DNA of 64,000 nt from Vreelandella sedimenti (GCF_013416325.1 NZ_JACCGK010000004.1:186001-250000), one strand, 5' to 3'; positions 8,894 to 18,743 are shown, counted from the first letter of the stretch. Made by a program: numbers and translations. Notes: generated by a model not told the origin, from the letters alone.

Positions 8894-9387
8894 GATGATG
8901 ACTCCTCACCATGCTGATCACACAGACGCAGCGCGCCCATCACCAGAGCAGAGAAACTGAGCAGCCCGCCACCGATGAGCATGGAGGCTTGAAACAGCCA
9001 CATCGGCATCCCAGTGCTTGACGAGGTGCGGCCTCCGCGCGCGGCGATGAATTCAACGGCTGACACCATCAAGCCAATGCCCACTACGAGTACTATCAGG
9101 TCGACAGCCACGGCTTGCCAGCGCACCCAGCGCGTCGGCAGCAGGCGTCGAATAAGGTCAAAGCCGATGTGCTTGTCCTGTAGGTACGCCCAGGACATGC
9201 CAAACATCAGGCCGTAAATCATCAGGTAGATGGCGGTATCTTCCCCCCATGTAATGGAGCCGCCAAAGGTGTAGCGCGCAAAGGCATTGCCTGCGACCAG
9301 CAGAAAAATCAGCACCATGGCAAGCCCTGCCAAGCTGCCATTGAACAGGATCAGACCGCGGTGTAACCGGGCGAGAAGAGGAGACAT
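8890..9387 (-). CDS. TRAP transporter small permease (DctQ type)
   Basis: 165 residues with four hydrophobic segments (about 15-37, 52-70, 90-112 and 130-152) and the DctQ block TWGEDTAIYLMIYGLMFGMSWAYLQDKHIGFDLI. It pairs with the large permease whose start it overlaps by 4 bp. It is 87 bp downstream of its DctP gene. Confidence 0.9.
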   Translation of the reverse strand: MSPLLARLHRGLILFNGSLAGLAMVLIFLLVAGNAFARYTFGGSITWGEDTAIYLMIYGLMFGMSWAYLQDKHIGFDLIRRLLPTRWVRWQAVAVDLIVLVVGIGLMVSAVEFIAARGGRTSSSTGMPMWLFQASMLIGGGLLSFSALVMGALRLCDQHGEESSS

Positions 9388-9474
9388 AAGAGCACCTTCG
9401 ATCGATAGTCAGGCACGCAGGGTCGCGAGTGAACCTTCGAAGGCCCACTCGCAAGCGCTTTGTTTCGGCGGGGT

Positions 9475-10521
9475 TTAGAAGCGTGCGGAAGCCTCTTCCA
9501 CAGCGGAAGAGAGACGCTCGATCCACTCTGCGTCATCGCCAAGCTCTTCGGTCAGGTACGCCTGCACCGGCGGTTGGGCGGCTTCGCGGAAGGCCTCCAT
9601 CTGTTCAGCGTTGGGCTGGGTGATCTCCATACCCTCTTCTTCCAGCTTGGTGATCCCCTCTGCCGAGTTGAACTGTTGGATAGCACGGCCAGTGGTACCC
9701 GCCACCACAGCGGCGCGCTTCACCGCGGCTTGTTCCTCTTCGGTAAGCGACTGGAATATCTCATCGTTGATCAGCAGGTGATCGACGCCGTAAACGTGGC
9801 GGTCTAGCGTGAGGTAGTCCTGAAACTCATAGAAGTTATTGCCGTAGATCACGGAGATCGGGTTCTCCTGGACATCGACTACGCCGGTGGCAAGAGCCGT
9901 TGGCACTTCGCCCCAAGCAATACCCTGTGGCTCAGCACCTAGTCCTTCTACCATTTCCAGGTAGAGTGGAATGGTTTGAACGCGGAACTTCAGGCCTTCC
10001 ATATCCTCAGGCGTGTTGATCGGGCGAACGGAGTTGGTGAAGTGGCGGAAGCCCGTTTCGCCGTAAGCCAGTGTGCGTAGGCCGGTCTCCTGCAAGCAGT
10101 GCTCGGCCAATGCTGTACCAAACTCGCCATCCATCACTTGCCACGCCACTGGTGCTGACGGGAAGGTGTAGGGGATATCCGTTACGGCGACCGCTGGGCA
10201 AAAATTGGCATAGGCGCCGGAGACCATCGCAATGCTGATAGTGCCATCCTGAGCGCCTTCAATCAGCTCGGTTTCGCCACCTAGTGCTCCGGCGGGGTAG
10301 AGCTCTACGGTGAGATCGGTTTCAGCTTCCACCAGGTTTTTAAACACCTGTCCGGCTGCGCCTTTTTTCGAGGTGGTCCAGTCATCTGGGTCAACGTGGG
10401 CGAAGCGTAGCGTCTGGGCGGAGGCAGCTGCTGCAGCAACCAGTGTGGTGGCGGCAACAGCAGCTGCTAGTGTGCGTTTCATGGACGTTTGTTTTAGTGC
10501 AAACAGTGGGTGTAGAGACAT
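9475..10521 (-). CDS. TRAP substrate-binding protein (DctP type)
   Basis: 348 residues with an N-terminal signal peptide (hydrophobic AAAVAATTLVAAAAASA, cleavage before QTLRFAHV). DctP hallmarks are YPAGALGGETELIEGAQDG near residue 80 and GLKFRVQTIPLYLEMVEGLGA near 175, the latter with the Arg that binds the substrate carboxylate. The start at 10521 is favoured because AAGAGGA lies 9 bp upstream; an internal Met at 10482 would give a more compact signal peptide. It is the first gene of the quiC operon and divergent from a TetR regulator. Confidence 0.9.
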   Translation of the reverse strand: MSLHPLFALKQTSMKRTLAAAVAATTLVAAAAASAQTLRFAHVDPDDWTTSKKGAAGQVFKNLVEAETDLTVELYPAGALGGETELIEGAQDGTISIAMVSGAYANFCPAVAVTDIPYTFPSAPVAWQVMDGEFGTALAEHCLQETGLRTLAYGETGFRHFTNSVRPINTPEDMEGLKFRVQTIPLYLEMVEGLGAEPQGIAWGEVPTALATGVVDVQENPISVIYGNNFYEFQDYLTLDRHVYGVDHLLINDEIFQSLTEEEQAAVKRAAVVAGTTGRAIQQFNSAEGITKLEEEGMEITQPNAEQMEAFREAAQPPVQAYLTEELGDDAEWIERLSSAVEEASARF

Positions 10522-10615
10522 TGTTGTTGTCCTCTTGTCGGGCCGTTGTCATGGGGTCTGGAGAAGCCTTCAGTCTTGGCGTGCTTGGCTCTTCCATCCT
10601 TTCCCGAGCAACAAT

Positions 10616-10629
10616 GTACGAAATGGTAC
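10616..10629. promoter_or_regulatory. possible TetR operator (GTAC-N6-GTAC)
   Basis: GTACGAAATGGTAC lies between the divergent DctP and tetR genes. GTACG also repeats directly at 10-bp spacing (10616 and 10626). The arms are short, so this is a weak candidate. Confidence 0.35.
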
Positions 10630-10689
10630 GTTCAGTCAAGCTGTGGCATACTAGACAAAAGACGACCATGACAATAAAAGGCACGCTTT

Positions 10690-11355
10690 ATGACAGCCCC
10701 TTCGACCCAGGCCAGCCCCCCTCCCGCGCGGCGACGGCGTAAAAATGACCCCGAGTCCGTGCGCGCCGATATTCTTGCGGTGGCTAGCCGCGAATTCTCA
10801 GAAAAAGGCCTCTCTGGGGCACGGATCGATGAGATCGCCGAGAAAACCCGCGCCTCCAAGCGCATGATTTACTACTACTTTAATGATAAAGAGACGCTCT
10901 ACCTGCACTCCCTGGAAGCCGCCTATCAGAAAGTGCGCCTGCAGGAGGCTGAGCTGGATCTTGACCACCTGGCCCCGCTCGAGGCACTTAGCCGACTGGT
11001 GCGTTTTACCTTCTGTCATCACGCCAAAAACCCTGACTTTATTCGCCTGGTAATGATCGAAAATATTCATCATGGCCGCTTTCTGGCGCAGTCAGAGTTG
11101 ATTCAATCACTCAATGCCGGGGTGATTGATGTACTCACCAACGTCTATAGACGCGGTGTAGAGGAGGGGTGTTTTCGCGAAGGCCTGGATCCTCGGGAGT
11201 TGCACTGGCTGATTAGCGCCCTGTCTTTTTTCAATGTCTCGAACCAGCACACCTTTTCGCGGATTTTTGATTGGCACCAAGCCGCGCCAGAGAATCAGCA
11301 AAAATTAGAAGATCATGTTACCGATATGGTGCTGCGTTACGTGCGTCCTGACTAG
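10690..11355 (+). CDS. TetR/AcrR-family regulator of the quiC/TRAP operon
   Basis: 221 residues. The basic N-terminal tail (PPARRRRKNDPES) is followed by a TetR DNA-binding domain: IDEIAEKTRASKRMIYYYFNDKETLYLHSL at about 45-75, with the YYYFNDKE recognition-helix end typical of the family. The C-terminal ligand domain contains a cluster of His and aromatic residues (FCHHAKNPDFIRLVMIENIHHGRF). It is divergent from the TRAP-quiC operon with a 168-bp spacer, the usual arrangement for a local repressor that responds to the substrate or its product. Confidence 0.85.
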   Translation: MTAPSTQASPPPARRRRKNDPESVRADILAVASREFSEKGLSGARIDEIAEKTRASKRMIYYYFNDKETLYLHSLEAAYQKVRLQEAELDLDHLAPLEALSRLVRFTFCHHAKNPDFIRLVMIENIHHGRFLAQSELIQSLNAGVIDVLTNVYRRGVEEGCFREGLDPRELHWLISALSFFNVSNQHTFSRIFDWHQAAPENQQKLEDHVTDMVLRYVRPD

Positions 11356-11459
11356 GCGACCCCTTGATGGTGAGCAAAAATCAGTTCATGTTGATTCGCA
11401 AGCTTGCCTTCCTAAGTAGGTCGATGCTTGTGAGTTCACGCCTACCTAGCTAGCGTTTA

Positions 11460-11474
11460 GTTCGAAGAGCGAAC
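11460..11474. promoter_or_regulatory. PcaR-like palindrome upstream of pcaB
   Basis: GTTCGAAGAGCGAAC is a perfect 5+5 palindrome around AAGAG. TACAAT follows at 11480-11485 and may be a -10 hexamer. The pattern resembles the GTTCG-N5-CGNAC type of site described for IclR-family PcaR proteins. Confidence 0.65.
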
Positions 11475-11549
11475 ACATGTACAATTTTGTCCTGGGCCCT
11501 GCTTATAAGCTATTTTGAGGCGCTGGACAGCGTTAAATAGGAAGCCGCC

Positions 11550-12878
11550 ATGCCCGCTGCGTTTTTAAAACACCCCTTTATGAGCCAGCGCGCCGTCGCT
11601 GAGTGTGACGATGACGCCATGGTGAACGCCATGCTGGCCTTTGAGCTAGCTCTGGCCGAGGTACAGGAAACCAGCGGGGCGGTACCTGCTGGCGTTAGCC
11701 AGCAGATGCGCGAACAACTGGAAAGCGCCACTTTTAATGTCGCCGATATTGCCGAGGGCATCGCTAGCGGCGGCAATGCGGCAATTCCTTTCGTTAAACA
11801 GAGCCGTGCGCTGCTCGCCGATGAGATCAAGCGCTACTGGCATCAAGGCGCGACCAGCCAGGACGTGGTCGACTCCGCGCTGATGCTGCTGATTAAGCCA
11901 CGCTTAGCCGCACTAAACGATCTGCTATTGCGCTGCCGCTCGGCGGCGGTAGCACTTATGGATACTCATATCGACACGCCCATGGTGGGGCGCACCTTAA
12001 TGCAACAGGCGCTGCCGATCGTATTTGGGGTGAAGGTGGCTCACTGGGCAATCGGCTTGGAGCAAACGCGCCGCCGTTTAAGCGCTGTTGAGCTACCCGT
12101 GCAGTTTGGTGGCGCGGTGGGCGTGCACTCGGGTTGGGATAACCTCGGGCTTGAGTGGATGGACGCGCTAGCCGAGCGTTTAGGCTTGTCGGTGCCGGTG
12201 CTGCCCTGGCATACCGACCGCTACCCGATTCATGTCCTTGGCACGGCGCTGGATGCGGTAGCGGGGGCGGCCGAGAAAATCGCCCTGGATGTGTCGCTGC
12301 TCACCCAAACCGAGGTCGGCGAAGTCGCGGAACCCTCGGCACCAGGGATGGGGGAGTCGTCATCCATGCCCCATAAGCGTAATCCTGTACGCAGCGCGCT
12401 GATTCGCGGTGCAGCGAGACAAGTGCATGGCCACACTAGCGTGTTGATCAACGCTGCCGCCCAACCCCTTGAACGTGGTTTGGGCGAGTGGCATGCGGAG
12501 TGGGCACCGCTCATGGAAGGCGTTTTGCTGGTGGAAGGCGCGTTGGAGCAAGTGGTCGTGCTGCTGGAAGGACTCGAGGTCTACCCCGACAACATGTGGC
12601 GCAACCTGGCGGCCACCGGCGGCGGCATTATGGCCGAGCCAGCCGCACGTTTGCTGGCGCCTACGCTAGGCGTGGAGAAGGCTAAAGCGGTTAGCGCGGA
12701 AGCGGCAGAAACCTCACGCCGGGAAGCACGCCCCTATTCAGAGGTGCTTGCCGAGCATCCTGATGTGAAAGGGGCCGTAGACCCCGATGCGCTGCGCAAT
12801 GCCTGCGACCCCGCTTTATACCTTGGTAGCAGCGCCGCCCAGATCACTCGTGTCAAAAAATGGCTAGAAGCGCAATAA
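11550..12878 (+). CDS. pcaB: 3-carboxy-cis,cis-muconate cycloisomerase
   Basis: 442 residues of the fumarase/aspartase superfamily. The signature SSSMPHKRNPV lies near residue 270 and contains the mobile catalytic loop; GATSQDVVDSALML near 100 and GRTLMQQALP near 145 are the other two conserved blocks. The 440-450 length and C-terminal domain match PcaB rather than adenylosuccinate lyase. It cyclises 3-carboxy-cis,cis-muconate to 4-carboxymuconolactone. It is separate from the pcaIJF cluster by 174 bp but lies on the same strand, and each has its own palindromic operator. A GGAAG ribosome site precedes the ATG. Confidence 0.93.
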   Translation: MPAAFLKHPFMSQRAVAECDDDAMVNAMLAFELALAEVQETSGAVPAGVSQQMREQLESATFNVADIAEGIASGGNAAIPFVKQSRALLADEIKRYWHQGATSQDVVDSALMLLIKPRLAALNDLLLRCRSAAVALMDTHIDTPMVGRTLMQQALPIVFGVKVAHWAIGLEQTRRRLSAVELPVQFGGAVGVHSGWDNLGLEWMDALAERLGLSVPVLPWHTDRYPIHVLGTALDAVAGAAEKIALDVSLLTQTEVGEVAEPSAPGMGESSSMPHKRNPVRSALIRGAARQVHGHTSVLINAAAQPLERGLGEWHAEWAPLMEGVLLVEGALEQVVVLLEGLEVYPDNMWRNLAATGGGIMAEPAARLLAPTLGVEKAKAVSAEAAETSRREARPYSEVLAEHPDVKGAVDPDALRNACDPALYLGSSAAQITRVKKWLEAQ

Positions 12879-13008
12879 GTGTTTTTAAAAACAAAATGTT
12901 ACGTTTAGGTTTGGAGTGGTGGGTGGATTCAGCAGGGTAATTAGGTGAGCGCCGTTGGGTTTGACCCCATTAGCGTTCAGCAGTAGATTGTTCGTATAGA
13001 GGATCTAT

Positions 13009-13023
13009 GTTCGCTTAACGAAC
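13009..13023. promoter_or_regulatory. PcaR-like palindrome upstream of pcaI
   Basis: GTTCGCTTAACGAAC is a perfect 5+5 palindrome. A further half-site TTGTTCG lies 19 bp upstream (GTTCG at 12990-12994). The start of pcaI is 30 bp downstream. Confidence 0.65.
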
Positions 13024-13052
13024 AATTTGCTAACCGCTAAGAGGCACCCATC

Positions 13053-13871
13053 ATGGCCGAGTTTCTCAGCTTGCATGACGCGGTAGCGCGCTACGTCCAA
13101 GACGGCGCCACCGTGGCCATGGAAGGTTTTACCCACCTGATTCCGTTTGCCGCTGGTCACGAAGTGATCCGTCAGAAAAAGCGCGACCTGACGCTGATCC
13201 GCATGACCCCCGATATCATCTACGATCAGATGATTGGCGCGGGCTGCGCTAAAAAGGTGATCTTCTCTTGGGGTGGCAACCCCGGTGTGGGATCGCTTCA
13301 CCGCCTGCGCGATGCGGTCGAGAAAGGCTGGCCGCGCAAGATCGAGATTCTTGAGCATAGCCACGCCGCCATGGCCTGCGCTTTTGAGGCGGGTGCCGCC
13401 GGTCTACCGCTGGCGGTTTTTCGCGGCTACATCGGCAGTGAACTGCCCAGCGTCAACGATCAAATCAAATTCATCGAGTGTCCCTTCACCGGTGAGCGCC
13501 TGGCCGCCGTGCCGTCGGTGCGCCCGGACGTCTCGATTATTCACGCTCAGCGGGCAGATCGCCAGGGCAACGTGCTGGTAGAAGGGATCGTTGGCGTACA
13601 GAAAGAGGCGGTACTGGCGGCTAAGCACAGTATCGTGACGGTAGAAGAGATCGTCGATGACCTCAACGCCCACCCCAATGCCTGCGTAATACCCGGCTGG
13701 GCCATCAGCGCGATTGCGGTAGCCGAGAAAGGCGCGCTGCCCTCGTACACTCACGGCTATTACGGCCGCAGCAACCGCTTCTATAAAGAGTGGGATGCCA
13801 TCGCCCGCGATCGCGACAGCTTTACCCAGTGGCTCGACGACAACGTTTACAGTGCAGGGGAGAACAGCTAA
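13053..13871 (+). CDS. pcaI: 3-oxoadipate CoA-transferase subunit A
   Basis: 272 residues. It starts MAEFLSLHDAVARYVQDGATVAMEGFTHLIPFAAGHEVIR, the glycine-rich start of the class I CoA-transferase alpha subunit, and continues with GGNPGVGSLHRLRDAVEKGWP. The size, larger than classical PcaI (about 230), fits the PcaI/GctA-like variant. With PcaJ it moves CoA from succinyl-CoA to beta-ketoadipate in the cytoplasm. The stop overlaps the pcaJ start by one base (TAATG), so the two subunits are made in equal amounts. It is the first gene of pcaIJF-L-HG. Confidence 0.92.
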   Translation: MAEFLSLHDAVARYVQDGATVAMEGFTHLIPFAAGHEVIRQKKRDLTLIRMTPDIIYDQMIGAGCAKKVIFSWGGNPGVGSLHRLRDAVEKGWPRKIEILEHSHAAMACAFEAGAAGLPLAVFRGYIGSELPSVNDQIKFIECPFTGERLAAVPSVRPDVSIIHAQRADRQGNVLVEGIVGVQKEAVLAAKHSIVTVEEIVDDLNAHPNACVIPGWAISAIAVAEKGALPSYTHGYYGRSNRFYKEWDAIARDRDSFTQWLDDNVYSAGENS

Positions 13872-14644
13872 TGAGTCTCGAATATACCTCTTCTGAAATG
13901 ATGTCGGTGACCGCCGCGCGGGCGCTGGAGAACGGCATGACCTGCTTTGTGGGTATCGGGCTGCCCTCGGAAGCCGCCAACCTGGCACGGCTGACGCACG
14001 CCCCCGATGTAGTGCTGATTTATGAGTCCGGCACGCTGCAGACCAAGCCCGATATTCTGCCGTTATCTATTGGCGATGGTGAACTGTGCGAATCGGCGCT
14101 CACCACCGTGGCGGTGCCAGAGATGTTCCGCTACTGGCTGCAGGGCGGTAAAGTCGACGTGGGCTTTTTAGGTACCGCGCAAATCGACCGCTTTGCTAAC
14201 CTTAACACTACACTGATCGGCGATTACAAAGCGCCCAAGGTTCGACTGCCGGGTGGCGGCGGTGCGCCGGAAATCGCCACCAACGCCGGTGAAGTCTTTA
14301 TCACCCTGAAGCACTCCAAGCGCGCCTTTGTGAAAGATGTTGACTTTGTCACCACGCTAGGCTTTGGACGCGACGGCAAAGGCCGGGACAACGTGCCTAA
14401 TATCGGCAAAGGCCCCACCCGCGTGATTACTGACCTGTGCGTGATGAAGCCCGACCCGGACAGCAAAGAGCTGGTCGTGGTGTCACTGCACCCCGGTGTG
14501 AGTCGCGAAGACGTGATCGACGCGACCGGCTGGGAGATTCGCTTTACCGAACAGCTTGAGAGTACTCCAGAGCCCAGCGAAAACGAGCTGACGATTTTGC
14601 GTGAGCTCAAAGCGCGCACCGAGCGGGCCCACGCGGACGCATAA
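13871..14644 (+). CDS. pcaJ: 3-oxoadipate CoA-transferase subunit B
   Basis: 257 residues from the ATG at 13871; upstream in-frame codons belong to the pcaI overlap and are not used. YESGTL (residues 49-54) lies near the place where class I transferase beta subunits carry the catalytic Glu. [15 protein letters not shown] and [17 protein letters not shown] are CoA-site blocks. One base overlaps with pcaI and pcaF follows after 11 bp. Confidence 0.92.
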   Translation: MSLEYTSSEMMSVTAARALENGMTCFVGIGLPSEAANLARLTHAPDVVLIYESGTLQTKPDILPLSIGDGELCESALTTVAVPEMFRYWLQGGKVDVGFLGTAQIDRFANLNTTLIGDYKAPKVRLPGGGGAPEIATNAGEVFITLKHSKRAFVKDVDFVTTLGFGRDGKGRDNVPNIGKGPTRVITDLCVMKPDPDSKELVVVSLHPGVSREDVIDATGWEIRFTEQLESTPEPSENELTILRELKARTERAHADA

Positions 14645-14655
14645 AGGATCTATTT

Positions 14656-15873
14656 ATGAGCGATGTTGTTATGCAAGACGTCTTTCTATGTCATCCCCGC
14701 CGCACCGCCGTGGGACGTTTTGGTGGCACCCTAGCCAGCGTGCGCCCGGATGATTTTGCCGCAACGATTTTTAAAGCCGTACTGGCAGAAGCGCCGGATC
14801 TTGACCCTGCTGCCATTGAAGAAGTCTTTATGGGCTGCGCCAATCAGGCCGGTGAAGATAACCGCAATGTGGCGCGGATGTCGTCGCTGCTGGCAGGTAT
14901 TCCTACCTCAGTGCCCGGCACGACCATGAACCGCCTGTGCGGCTCGGGTATGGATGCGGTCGGTACCGCGTTTCGTGCCATTAAAGCGGGTGAGATGGAG
15001 CTGGCGCTGGCAGGCGGCGTGGAGTCCATGTCCCGCGCGCCCTATGTAATGGGCAAGGCTGATAGCGCCTTCGCTCGCAATCAAAAGCTCGAAGACACCA
15101 CTATTGGCTGGCGTTTGATCAACCCGCTGATGAAGAAAGCGTTTGGGGTCGATTCCATGCCGGAGACCGCAGAGAACGTCGCCGAGCAGTTCAATATCTC
15201 TCGCGAAGACCAGGACGCCTTTGCCCTGCGCTCCCAGCAGAAAGCCGCTGCCGCTCAAAAAGCGGGGCGCTTTGCCCAGGAGATTACGGCCATCGAGATC
15301 CCGCGCCGCAAGCAGGAGCCGCTGATCTTTGACCAGGACGAACATTTACGGGAAACCACGCTGGAAAAACTGGCAGGTTTGCCTACGCCCTTCCGTGAAG
15401 GCGGCAGCGTTACCGCAGGCAATGCTTCTGGCGTCAACGACGGTGCGGCGGCCATGCTGGTGGCCAGCGAAGCGGCGGTTAAACAGCATGGTCTTAAGCC
15501 GCTGGCAAAAATCATCGGTATGGCCACGGCCGGCGTTGAGCCGCGCATCATGGGCTACGGGCCGGTACCGGCAGTGCAGAAACTACTCAAGCGCACCGGT
15601 ATCGCCATGGACGATATCGATGTATTTGAGTTTAACGAAGCGTTCGCTGCCCAGGCGTTAGCCTGTATGCGCGACCTGGGGCTGGCCGACGATGACCCTC
15701 GCGTCAACCCGAACGGCGGTGCGATTGCCTTGGGGCACCCGCTGGGCATGTCCGGTGCCCGCCTATTGTTGACCGCCGCCCATGAGTTGCAAAACAGCGG
15801 CAAGCGCTACGCACTGTGCACCATGTGTGTAGGTGTGGGTCAGGGTATCGCCACGCTGATTGAACGCGTTTAA
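14656..15873 (+). CDS. pcaF: 3-oxoadipyl-CoA thiolase
   Basis: 405 residues, a full-length degradative thiolase. The nucleophilic Cys is C95 in [12 protein letters not shown]. The C-terminal blocks [31 protein letters not shown] (His) and [12 protein letters not shown] (second Cys) are all intact. It splits 3-oxoadipyl-CoA into succinyl-CoA and acetyl-CoA, the last step of both the protocatechuate and catechol branches. Family members also serve as acetyl-CoA acetyltransferase, but the operon fixes the role. The gaps are 11 bp to pcaJ and 10 bp to the pcaL start. Confidence 0.93.
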   Translation: MSDVVMQDVFLCHPRRTAVGRFGGTLASVRPDDFAATIFKAVLAEAPDLDPAAIEEVFMGCANQAGEDNRNVARMSSLLAGIPTSVPGTTMNRLCGSGMDAVGTAFRAIKAGEMELALAGGVESMSRAPYVMGKADSAFARNQKLEDTTIGWRLINPLMKKAFGVDSMPETAENVAEQFNISREDQDAFALRSQQKAAAAQKAGRFAQEITAIEIPRRKQEPLIFDQDEHLRETTLEKLAGLPTPFREGGSVTAGNASGVNDGAAAMLVASEAAVKQHGLKPLAKIIGMATAGVEPRIMGYGPVPAVQKLLKRTGIAMDDIDVFEFNEAFAAQALACMRDLGLADDDPRVNPNGGAIALGHPLGMSGARLLLTAAHELQNSGKRYALCTMCVGVGQGIATLIERV

Positions 15874-15883
15874 CGGAGGTAGC

Positions 15884-17065
15884 ATGGCCTTTCATACCAT
15901 CAATGGCCGCAGCGTCGCTTATCGATTGCTCGGCTCGGAAGTGAATCCACTTATTGTGCTGGCGCATCCGCTGGGCATGAGCCAAGCGGTTTGGGACGAC
16001 ATCATTCCCGCGCTGCTGCCCCGATACCGGGTACTGACCTGGGATCTGCCCGGCCATGGTGCCAGCCAGGCGGCCAGCGGTGAGCAGATCACCCCCGCTG
16101 ACCTGGCCGCCGAGGCCTTAGCCCTGGTCGCGCTTGCGGGTGCTGAGCGCTTTCACTTTGCCGGTACGTCCATTGGCGGTGTCGTCGGCCAGCAGTTGAT
16201 TGCTGCGCATAGCGACCGCCTGCTCTCCGCTACGTTGACCAACACCGGCGCAGTGATTGGCAACCCGGATCTCTGGAACACCCGCGCAGGCCGCGTGCGG
16301 CAGGAAGGCTTGGCGGCGATGTCTGAAGAGATCGTGCCGCGCTGGTTTGCCCCGGCGGCGTTTGAGGCAAGCCCGGCGCTGAAAGCGGGCTGGTGCACCC
16401 AGATGGGCCGTGGCGACGATGAGTCCTACGCCCAGTTGTGCGAAATGCTTGGCCGCGATACGTTCACTGGAAAGCTCTCCGGCAAGCGCGTCCCTAAAAA
16501 GGTCAGGGTACAGCTGTTTGGCGGCAGTGAAGATATGGCCACGCCGCCCGCGACGCTGGAAGGCCTGGCGGCAGAGCTAGATGGTGCACCGCTGGAGATT
16601 TTTGACGGCGTCGGCCATGTGCCTGCGGTAGAAGCCCCGGCGCTGTTCGCGCAAAAGCTCCTCGTCGTGCTGGCAACGGATCTGGGAGATGTGGCCAACC
16701 ATGGCGTGGCGTACGCCACTGGCCTGGAAACCCGCAAGCAGGTATTGGGAGACGAGCATGTGGCGCGCTCGACCGCCAACGCCAACAGCCTGGATGCCCC
16801 CTTCCAGCAAATGATTACCCGCCTGGCCTGGGGCGAGCTGTGGACCAACGACGACCTAACCCGCCGCGAGCGCAGCATGATCACCACCGGGATTCTCGCC
16901 GCCCTCGGCCGTGAAGAGCTAACGCTGCACTTGAAAACCGCCAAGCGTATTGGCCTAACGGAAGCCGAGCTGCGCCAAGTGTTGATGCACGTGGCGATTT
17001 ACGGCGGCGTTCCAGCGGCAAATCACGCCTTTGCTCTTGCCAAAGAGCTGGGCTGGGGTGAGTAG
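15884..17065 (+). CDS. pcaL: fused 3-oxoadipate enol-lactonase / 4-carboxymuconolactone decarboxylase
   Basis: 393 residues with two enzymes in one chain. Residues 1 to about 255 are an alpha/beta hydrolase (PcaD) with nucleophile S96 in AGTSIGG, an acid in the GGSEDMATPP region and His in GVGHVPAVEAP. Residues of about 262-393 are a carboxymuconolactone decarboxylase domain (PcaC) with RSTANANSLDAPFQ, WGELWTNDDLTRRERSMIT and HVAIYGGVPAANHAF. The start at 15884 has GGAGG five bases upstream; an earlier in-frame Met would overlap pcaF. The fusion carries out two consecutive steps, decarboxylation then lactone hydrolysis. It is the only PcaD in the window, so the cat branch must use it too. Confidence 0.93.
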   Translation: MAFHTINGRSVAYRLLGSEVNPLIVLAHPLGMSQAVWDDIIPALLPRYRVLTWDLPGHGASQAASGEQITPADLAAEALALVALAGAERFHFAGTSIGGVVGQQLIAAHSDRLLSATLTNTGAVIGNPDLWNTRAGRVRQEGLAAMSEEIVPRWFAPAAFEASPALKAGWCTQMGRGDDESYAQLCEMLGRDTFTGKLSGKRVPKKVRVQLFGGSEDMATPPATLEGLAAELDGAPLEIFDGVGHVPAVEAPALFAQKLLVVLATDLGDVANHGVAYATGLETRKQVLGDEHVARSTANANSLDAPFQQMITRLAWGELWTNDDLTRRERSMITTGILAALGREELTLHLKTAKRIGLTEAELRQVLMHVAIYGGVPAANHAFALAKELGWGE

Positions 17066-17098
17066 CGAATCAAAATAATTGATGAGAGGTAAAGGGCG

Positions 17099-17830
17099 AT
17101 GACCCACGACAATAAACGCTTTGTGGCCCGTGACCGCAACTGGCATCCGCCTGCCTACGCGCCGGGTTATAAAACCTCGGTGGCGCGCTCGCCCCAGCAG
17201 GCGCTAGTGAGCATGCAGCAGCCAACCGCATCCGAACTGACCGGCCCCGATTTCAGCCACCTGCGCATGGGTCCCCACGATAACGATCTACTGCTGAACT
17301 TCCGCCAGGATCCAGGCCAGGGCGGTCTCCCCCAGGGCGAGCGGATTATGATGTTCGGCCGAGTGGTGGATCAGTTTGGTAAGCCGATACCGCATACGCT
17401 AGTGGAAATGTGGCAGGCCAATGCAGGTGGACGCTACCGCCACAAAAACGATAAGTATCTGGCACCGTTAGATCCTAACTTCGGCGGTGTAGGTCGCTGC
17501 TTGACCGATGAGCAGGGTATGTACCGTTTTCGTACCATCAAGCCCGGCCCCTACCCGTGGCCCAACGATATGAACAGCTGGCGCCCAGCGCATATTCACG
17601 TATCGGTGACCGGCCCTTCGATCTCTACCCGGCTGATTACTCAGATGTATTTTGAGGGTGACCCGCTGATTCCCCTGTGCCCCATCGTGCATACGCTGAA
17701 AGACCCGCTTGCGGTTGAGACGATGATTGGACGGCTCGATATGGCCCACAGCAGGCCGATGGATTGTCTTGCCTACCGCTTTGATGTGGTGGTCCGCGGC
17801 GAACTGCAAACCTTCTTCGAAAACCAATAA
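17099..17830 (+). CDS. pcaH: protocatechuate 3,4-dioxygenase beta subunit
   Basis: 243 residues. It carries the non-haem Fe(III) ligands of the intradiol family: Tyr in [11 protein letters not shown] near residue 105-115, Tyr in the [15 protein letters not shown] block, and the two His of RPAHIHVSV near residue 165. The C-terminus [16 protein letters not shown] is typical of PcaH. With PcaG it opens protocatechuate to 3-carboxy-cis,cis-muconate. It lies 33 bp after pcaL and 16 bp before pcaG. Confidence 0.95.
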   Translation: MTHDNKRFVARDRNWHPPAYAPGYKTSVARSPQQALVSMQQPTASELTGPDFSHLRMGPHDNDLLLNFRQDPGQGGLPQGERIMMFGRVVDQFGKPIPHTLVEMWQANAGGRYRHKNDKYLAPLDPNFGGVGRCLTDEQGMYRFRTIKPGPYPWPNDMNSWRPAHIHVSVTGPSISTRLITQMYFEGDPLIPLCPIVHTLKDPLAVETMIGRLDMAHSRPMDCLAYRFDVVVRGELQTFFENQ

Positions 17831-17846
17831 GGGCAGGGAATAGATC

Positions 17847-18479
17847 ATGAATCAGCCAAACACCCAGCCGACCAGCGACCTGATGCTGCGGGAAACTGCC
17901 TCGCAAACTGCTGGCCCCTACGTGCATATTGGTCTTGCTCTCGCTGCGGCTGGTAATCCCGTACGGGATGAAGAGATCTGGAGCGAGATGGCTAAGCCTG
18001 ACGCCGAGGGTGAGCATATCGAAGTGGTCGGCATTGTCATCGACGGCAACGGCGATCTGGTGCGCGATGCCTTTATTGAGGTGTGGCAGGCCGATGCTAA
18101 CGGTGACTACCAAGCCGATTACGACCTTAGCAAACCGTTCAATAGCTTTGGCCGCACCGCCACTACCTTTGATCACGGCAGCGAGTGGTCGTTGACCACC
18201 ATCAAGCCCGGCGCGGTGAAGCACCCCAGCGGCCAGCCAATGGCGCCGCACATTAACCTCACGCTGTTTGCCCGCGGGGTGAATATTCACCTGCAAACAC
18301 GGCTCTACTTCGATGATGAAGCTGAAGCGAACGCCCAGTGCCCGGTGCTCACGCGTATCGAATCACCGGCACGCCGCCAGACCCTAATCGCCAAGCGTGA
18401 AGAGGTGGAGGGTAAGGTGCGTTATCGATTTGATATCCGCCTACAGGGTGAAGGCGAGACGGTGTTTTTTGATTTTTAG
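17847..18479 (+). CDS. pcaG: protocatechuate 3,4-dioxygenase alpha subunit
   Basis: 210 residues, same fold as PcaH but lacking the full iron ligand set, as expected for the alpha subunit. Characteristic blocks are ETASQTAGPYVHIGLA at the start, VWQADANGDYQADYD in the middle, and FARGVNIHLQTRLYF in place of the His-X-His strand. It pairs with PcaH. It is the last gene of the pca operon and is followed by a terminator hairpin 30 bp downstream. Confidence 0.95.
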   Translation: MNQPNTQPTSDLMLRETASQTAGPYVHIGLALAAAGNPVRDEEIWSEMAKPDAEGEHIEVVGIVIDGNGDLVRDAFIEVWQADANGDYQADYDLSKPFNSFGRTATTFDHGSEWSLTTIKPGAVKHPSGQPMAPHINLTLFARGVNIHLQTRLYFDDEAEANAQCPVLTRIESPARRQTLIAKREEVEGKVRYRFDIRLQGEGETVFFDF

Positions 18480-18509
18480 CCTTATATGGGGAAGTATGTC
18501 TCATTAAAC

Positions 18510-18545
18510 AAAAAGTGTTGCTCATTTATGGGCAGCGCTTTTTTG
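18510..18545 (+). terminator. terminator of the pca operon
   Basis: The stem AAAAAGTGTTGC pairs with GCAGCGCTTTTT (G-U pairs allowed) around a short loop, and the T run closes it. It sits just after pcaG. The rest of the 18480-18801 gap holds the promoter of the next TRAP operon. Confidence 0.7.
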
Positions 18546-18743
18546 TTTGGGTTCGACCATAGTCGTGAAGTGATATTGTAAAAGTCCAATTTTTTGTTGG
18601 CATTGTACCTTTTGAGACAGCTATGTAGTCTGCAACACTGAAAGCGACTTGCAATAGGTGCAGAAAGGCACACTGCGGCGCTTAAACATAGACGAATGTC
18701 GATTAGCCCTATGCCTGATAGTGGACTAATGTGGTTGCTTAAA

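Noticed and set aside
12880..12893. TGTTTTTAAAAACA after pcaB as terminator
   Set aside because: Palindrome has no loop and only A/T pairs, so a stable hairpin is unlikely.
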